From Thermoplasmata archaeon (GTDB taxonomy: Archaea > Thermoplasmatota > Thermoplasmata > Thermoplasmatales > Thermoplasmataceae), in assembly GCA_021806355.1 (NCBI GenBank), contig JAJZXT010000019.1, positions 1 through 8,200 on the forward strand: a DNA stretch of 8,200 bases, written 5' to 3'. Below the pieces are notes generated by a model. It did no database searches. It was not told the origin of the DNA and saw only the letters and a list, made by a program, of their open reading frames with translations. Position numbers and translations under genes: made by a program. Positions 5,066 to 8,200 of the stretch are shown here, piece after piece. Position 1 is the first letter of the stretch; each line of letters opens with the position of its first letter.

Positions 5066-6934
5066 TCATTCGGTTTTATTGCTTTCACTAAAGTTTGCAT
5101 CCACTGTTTCTCCTTCATGAGCTCCATCTTGTTGAGAGTCGCCCGAATTTTGCTCATCAGTTCCCTGACCCTCGCCTGGGTTGCCCTGAGCCTGGGAATA
5201 TAGTTTTGTTCCGATTTCCTGAATTGCATCGCTGAGTTCTTTTGTCACTTCATCTATCTTTGCGATATCAGATTCAGACGCCGCCTTCCTGAGTTCAGCA
5301 ACTTTATCGGTAACCTTCTTGATCTCATCCTCTGTGAGTTTTTCCCTGTTATCATTGATGGTCTTTTCAGCGGTGTAGGCAAGATTTTCTGCGAGATTAA
5401 CCTTTTCGGCTGTCTCCTTCTTCGCCTTGTCTTCCTCTGCAAATTCCTGTGCCTGTTTTTTCATTCTTTCTATTTCTTCAGGCGTGAGTTTGTTCTTTGC
5501 CTCAATTGATATGCTTTGTTCTTTTCCCGTCGCCTTGTCCTTTGCATTCACGTGGATAATGCCGTTCGCGTCTATATCGAATGTTACTTCTATCTGAGGA
5601 ATTCCCCTTGGAGCCGGAGTTATTCCTACAAGATTGAACATTCCCAGCGAAACGTTATCTGCTGCCATAGGCCTTTCTCCCTGTACGACGTGTATTGTCA
5701 CCGCCGTCTGCATGTCAGCGGCGGTCGTAAAGACCTGTGACCTCTTCACAGGAATCGTAGTGTTTGCAGGAATCACCGATGTTATAACGCCTCCAAGTGT
5801 TTCTATGCCAAGGGTCAGGGGTGTTACGTCAAGAAGCACGATATCCTTTATATCTCCAGATAGAACTGCACCCTGAAGAGCTGCCCCTAGTGCAACGCAC
5901 TCCATTGGGTCTACTCCACCCTCAACCTGCTTCCCGAAAAAGTCTTCCACGAATTTCCTGACCAAAGGTATTCTTGTGGGTCCTCCTACCAATATTATCT
6001 TGTCTACCTTATCCTTTGATAGTTTTCCGCCTTCAAGAGCCTTTTCCAGGGATATCCTTGATTTCTCTACTATAGGCCTGATCAACTCCTCGAGTTTTCC
6101 CCTTGATAATGTCATTTGAATGTGCTTTGGCTGGCCATTAACTGCAGTAACGTATGGGAGGTTTATTTCAGTGGTAAGTGTTGAAGATAACTCTATCTTG
6201 GCTTTTTCTGCTGCGTCCTTCAACCTTATATATGCAGATTTATCGTTGGTGAGATCTATATTTTCCTTTTTCTTGAAATCCGCAATAAGGAATTTTATGA
6301 TTGCCTCATCCATATCGGTTCCGCCAAGCTTGGTATCTCCGGATGTTGATACTACCTCAAAAACACCATCTCCAAAGTCCATGATTGTGACATCCAGAGT
6401 TCCTCCTCCAAGGTCAAACACGAGTATTTTCATTGTCTGGTTGTGTTTGTCTATCCCATATGCAAGGGATGCTGCAGTTGGTTCATTGATTATTCTTTTA
6501 ACATTCAGGCCCGCTATGGAGCCGGCGTCTTTTGTTGCCTGTCTTTGATTATCGTCAAAGTAAGCAGGCACTGTTATGACGGCATCCGTTACCTTTTCTC
6601 CCAGGAATGCCTCAGCATCCCTCTTTATTTTTTGAAGAATAAAAGCTGAAATTTGCTGGGGAGTATATTCCTTTCCATATGCCTTGAATTTGAAATCACT
6701 ACCCATTTTCCTCTTGGCGGCGTAAATGGTTCCTTCCGGGTTCAGTAGAGCCTGCCTTCTGGCTGGTTCTCCCACGAGGAGATCCCCCTCCTTCGTAAAG
6801 GCAACATAACTTGGAAACGATTTGCCTCCTATGGATACCCCTTCCGCGCTGGGAATGATTGTGGGTTTGCCTGAAATTACAACTGCTGCTGCGGAATTAC
6901 TTGTTCCTAGATCTATACCTATTATTTTTGACAT
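5066..6934 (-). CDS. dnaK: Chaperone protein DnaK (Hsp70)
   Basis: This 622-residue ATP-dependent chaperone clamps exposed hydrophobic peptides. The ATPase domain (about 1-365) shows phosphate-1 IDLGTSNS (7-14), with Ser where GTTNS is usual, phosphate-2 VFDLGGGTLDV (172-182), and the adenosine motif VGGPTRIP (317-323 region). The interdomain linker and start of the substrate domain read IVLLDVTPLTLGIETLGG (365-382). The helical lid spans about 480-580. The tail is Gln/Gly/Asp-rich and keeps VDANF near the end, like the bacterial VDAEF(E)EV terminus. There is no sign of the extra N-terminal loop of proteobacterial DnaK, and this group is generally thought to have been acquired by archaea from bacteria. 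It starts at ATG, 4 nt after grpE, with Shine-Dalgarno AAGGTGA overlapping the grpE stop. It sits between its two cochaperones in the same operon. Confidence 0.99.
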   Translation of the reverse strand: MSKIIGIDLGTSNSAAAVVISGKPTIIPSAEGVSIGGKSFPSYVAFTKEGDLLVGEPARRQALLNPEGTIYAAKRKMGSDFKFKAYGKEYTPQQISAFILQKIKRDAEAFLGEKVTDAVITVPAYFDDNQRQATKDAGSIAGLNVKRIINEPTAASLAYGIDKHNQTMKILVFDLGGGTLDVTIMDFGDGVFEVVSTSGDTKLGGTDMDEAIIKFLIADFKKKENIDLTNDKSAYIRLKDAAEKAKIELSSTLTTEINLPYVTAVNGQPKHIQMTLSRGKLEELIRPIVEKSRISLEKALEGGKLSKDKVDKIILVGGPTRIPLVRKFVEDFFGKQVEGGVDPMECVALGAALQGAVLSGDIKDIVLLDVTPLTLGIETLGGVITSVIPANTTIPVKRSQVFTTAADMQTAVTIHVVQGERPMAADNVSLGMFNLVGITPAPRGIPQIEVTFDIDANGIIHVNAKDKATGKEQSISIEAKNKLTPEEIERMKKQAQEFAEEDKAKKETAEKVNLAENLAYTAEKTINDNREKLTEDEIKKVTDKVAELRKAASESDIAKIDEVTKELSDAIQEIGTKLYSQAQGNPGEGQGTDEQNSGDSQQDGAHEGETVDANFSESNKTE

Positions 6935-6938
6935 TGTT

Positions 6939-7469
6939 TCACCTTTTACAAACTATTACCTTTGATGTCCTAATCACTTCATTATTGAATAAATATCCCT
7001 TTTGAATCTCTGCAACCACTTTGTTCTCTTCCCCATCCTGGGTGATGGAAATTACCTCGTGAAGCATTGGGTTAAACGATTCCCCTACTGTTTTCATCTC
7101 TGTCACCCCAAGTGAAGTTAATGTTTGCATGAGTTGTTGCTTCAACGGTTCAAGGATCGGCTTGTGGGATTCAATCTGGATTCCTGCATCTATTGAATCC
7201 AGGACAGGCATCAGTTTAAGTGCCAGATCCTTGGTGATCGTCTTCCTAGAGATTTCAAGATCCTTTTCCTTTGTTCTGATGTATGTCTGCATTTCTGCGA
7301 TGTTCCTTAGGAGTTGGTCTTTCTGTGCATCCATTTTCTCCATTAATTCCTTGATTTTCATGTCCTTGACCCTCTCCTTTGGTAAACTCTGTTTTCTGCT
7401 TTTGGCGGTCTTTATTTCAGCTGTTATGGGATCCCGAACATCAGCGGTTTTTTTAGATTCTAAAGACAT
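6939..7469 (-). CDS. grpE: Nucleotide exchange factor GrpE
   Basis: This 176-residue homodimeric cochaperone releases ADP from DnaK. The N-terminus is basic and probably disordered (about 1-35). A long dimerising helix follows (about 36-100), containing AEMQTYIRTKEKDL, which corresponds to the family's AdfeNyrkR segment, and LKLMPVLDSIDAG, which matches LLPVLDNLErA. The beta domain carries LGVTEMKTVGESFNPMLHEVI (GExFDPxxHEAV in the family) and VAEIQKGYLFNNEVIRTSKVIV (the GYxLxxRVLRpAxVxV signature). It starts at ATG with no Shine-Dalgarno, and a good TATA box about 26 nt upstream indicates a leaderless mRNA. It is first in the grpE-dnaK-dnaJ operon, and its stop codon lies within the dnaK ribosome binding site. 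No hrcA-like repressor gene is present in the window. Confidence 0.97.
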   Translation of the reverse strand: MSLESKKTADVRDPITAEIKTAKSRKQSLPKERVKDMKIKELMEKMDAQKDQLLRNIAEMQTYIRTKEKDLEISRKTITKDLALKLMPVLDSIDAGIQIESHKPILEPLKQQLMQTLTSLGVTEMKTVGESFNPMLHEVISITQDGEENKVVAEIQKGYLFNNEVIRTSKVIVCKR

Positions 7470-7489
7470 TGGAATGTAAATTAGTTCTT

Positions 7490-7499
7490 CTATATAAGC
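7490..7499 (-). promoter_or_regulatory. TATA box of the grpE-dnaK-dnaJ operon
   Basis: GCTTATATAG on the minus strand is centred about 26 nt upstream of the grpE ATG and preceded by the purine-rich GAAACG, a possible BRE region. The spacing predicts initiation at the ATG, matching the lack of a Shine-Dalgarno. A second TATA-like site (GCATATAAAAT, about 7547-7557) lies further upstream and could give a transcript with a leader of about 50-60 nt. Confidence 0.55.
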
Positions 7500-7639
7500 A
7501 TAACGTTTCTTGCTATGGGAATCATATGCTGTTGTGACTATAATTATTTTATATGCATAAATCCCAAAATAATCAATATTGGAAAATTAATTGAGCAGCT
7601 GCAATTTACTTATATACATAATAGCATCAAGAGTGGGCA
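7500..7639. other. AT-rich region between grpE and the insertion-sequence remnant
   Basis: This stretch holds no gene. It contains several TATA-like motifs in both directions: minus strand at 7547-7557, and around 7609-7617 readable on either strand. It also contains an imperfect dyad with CCAA/TTGG arms at 7564-7582. It is the likely place for heat-shock control of the operon, but no known operator can be recognised. The border of the insertion-sequence remnant probably lies near its right end. Confidence 0.4.
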
Positions 7640-8038
7640 TTATGACAAGTAAAGGGATGCTGTTCCTTCCGAAGAATTACTGTGTATATACGAGAGGAAT
7701 GCAGTTAATTCTTTCCTGTACCTGAATGTGACAAGTTCGAATGTGTTGTATAACGACATCTTCCTTCTGCATTTCCTGCAGAGGAATTCCTTTGTGCCTG
7801 CTCCATTCTTTCCATCCATGATCATGGGAGAATAGCAGAACCTGCAGCTGAAATTGCCGTACTTTTCCATGATAATTGAGGCAATGCTGTCGTAGTCCAG
7901 CATTGGATCAATGCGGAAAATGTATTCTGAACGATCCTGCATCTCCCGATTTGGTACGCTGAGGTTCCAGTTGATCGGGAGATATTTCCCATGGTTGAGG
8001 TCTCTTCCCGGCGGCTGGTAATCTATCTGATAATCCAT
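7640..8038 (-). pseudogene. Zinc-ribbon transposase-like protein, probably truncated
   Basis: This 132-residue ORF contains a CxxC...CxxC zinc ribbon (C65, C68, C87, C90), followed by FLCRKCRRKMSLYNTF and a helical stretch. That arrangement (paired cysteines, then F-x-C-x-x-C and a basic/aromatic run) is typical of the N-terminal DNA-binding part of several archaeal and IS1595/IS1-like transposases. The reading frame stops at 7640, before any DDE catalytic domain. The three downstream frames close within about 50 nt without transposase-like sequence, so the rest appears lost. The start ATG overlaps the stop of the upstream DUF2080-like gene (TGATG), implying coupled translation and a shared element. 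It could instead be a stand-alone zinc-ribbon regulator; I cannot name its family with certainty. Confidence 0.5.
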
Positions 8039-8200
8039 CAGTCTTCTTTCTTCTCTTTGCTGTCCGGATCAATCCTCACAGCCCTGACCTTCTTCCCAAT
8101 CCAGTGCTTTGGCACAAGCACCTTAGCGGAAGTGGCATGCTGTGTTGCAACCTTCTCTATAACCTCGTATCCCTCCATCCTGATCTCCATCGGTTTTTCG
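8038..8200 (-). CDS. DUF2080-like transposon-encoded protein (5' end uncertain)
   Basis: Fifty-three codons are visible before the TGA at 8038-8040. The core reads MEGYEVIEKVATQHATSAKV, then LVPKHWIGKKVRAVRIDP, and a charged tail KEKKED. This matches the pattern I know for DUF2080, small archaeal proteins encoded in insertion sequences: GYEVIE, then a V/I-P-K-x-W-I-G-K-K-V block. The layout also resembles an AbrB/MazE-type DNA-binding beta-hairpin, which is inference. The frame is open to the window edge. Candidate starts are the ATG at 8190 or 8178, or one outside, so completeness is unknown. Its TGA overlaps the ATG of the zinc-ribbon ORF by one base, a layout expected of a two-gene insertion sequence. 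It is too short for default ORF callers because of the window edge. Confidence 0.65.
   Translation of the reverse strand, partial: EKPMEIRMEGYEVIEKVATQHATSAKVLVPKHWIGKKVRAVRIDPDSKEKKED

Larger units (their letters stand above)
7640..8200 (-). mobile_element. Remnant of a two-gene archaeal insertion sequence (one end outside the window)
   Basis: A DUF2080-like gene and a zinc-ribbon transposase-like ORF are joined by a TGATG stop/start overlap. The transposase part lacks its catalytic domain, so the element is probably dead. The boundary on the grpE side should lie between about 7590 and 7645. I cannot identify terminal inverted repeats or a target duplication, because the other end is beyond position 8200. 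Two-ORF archaeal families such as ISA1214 are possible sources, but the family is not established from what is visible. Confidence 0.45.

Noticed and set aside
6120..6548. 142-codon plus-strand frame antisense to dnaK
   Set aside because: Lies entirely within the conserved DnaK ATPase coding region; no independent coding evidence.
1..8200. CRISPR arrays, tRNA/rRNA genes, toxin-antitoxin or defence systems
   Set aside because: No spaced direct repeats, no cloverleaf-like segments and no defence-type proteins are visible; every long conserved gene belongs to a familiar housekeeping family.
7640..8200. Toxin-antitoxin reading of the DUF2080-like/zinc-ribbon gene pair
   Set aside because: The AbrB-like small protein and coupled second gene recall an antitoxin-toxin layout, but the second protein has a transposase-type zinc ribbon and no toxin fold signature. 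An insertion-sequence origin explains both.

Overview
The window looks like chromosome from a thermoacidophilic euryarchaeon of the Thermoplasmata, probably Thermoplasmatales (Thermoplasma/Ferroplasma/Cuniculiplasma relatives). The evidence is an archaeal/eukaryotic-type ribosomal protein S17e, AT-rich TATA boxes about 26 nt upstream of start codons that lack a Shine-Dalgarno (leaderless genes), and a GrpE-DnaK-DnaJ set, which only some archaeal lineages carry. A small transposon-associated archaeal protein (DUF2080-like) fits the same picture. The lineage call is inference; no rRNA gene is present.

All convincing genes lie on the minus strand, so transcription runs from high to low coordinates. 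From the right edge: (1) 7640-8200 holds an insertion-sequence remnant, made of a DUF2080-like small protein that runs off the window edge and overlaps a truncated zinc-ribbon transposase-like ORF. (2) 7470-7639 is an AT-rich intergenic region with the grpE promoter. (3) 3969-7469 is a complete grpE-dnaK-dnaJ chaperone operon with 4-nt and 11-nt spacers. grpE looks leaderless, while dnaK has a Shine-Dalgarno that overlaps the grpE stop codon. (4) 3460-3903 is a UspA-family protein and 3198-3425 is S17e, each with its own TATA-like promoter. (5) 2873-3197 is an intergenic gap with no convincing gene. (6) 117-2872 is a three-gene acyl-CoA operon: thiolase, 3-hydroxyacyl-CoA dehydrogenase and enoyl-CoA hydratase. 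(7) 1-116 is non-coding and carries a hairpin that strongly resembles the right end of IS200/IS605-IS1341 (TnpB) elements, with no tnpB beside it.

The gene products form two working groups. GrpE, DnaK and DnaJ are the full Hsp70 cycle (nucleotide exchange, ATP-driven substrate clamp, J-domain cochaperone), with a stress-type Usp protein and a ribosomal protein downstream. The thiolase, dehydrogenase and hydratase catalyse the last three steps of beta-oxidation, or the same steps in reverse, on straight-chain acyl-CoAs. All catalytic residues I could check are present, so this is probably a working module that needs an acyl-CoA ligase and acyl-CoA dehydrogenase from elsewhere.

I did not find a convincing undescribed multi-gene system. 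The items most worth a second look are the two mobile-element scars flanking the housekeeping block: the orphan TnpB-element-like hairpin at 59-78 and the truncated two-gene insertion sequence at 7640-8200, directly upstream of the chaperone promoter. Two acyl-CoA genes use non-ATG starts, and one of them would be mis-annotated by a longest-ORF rule.
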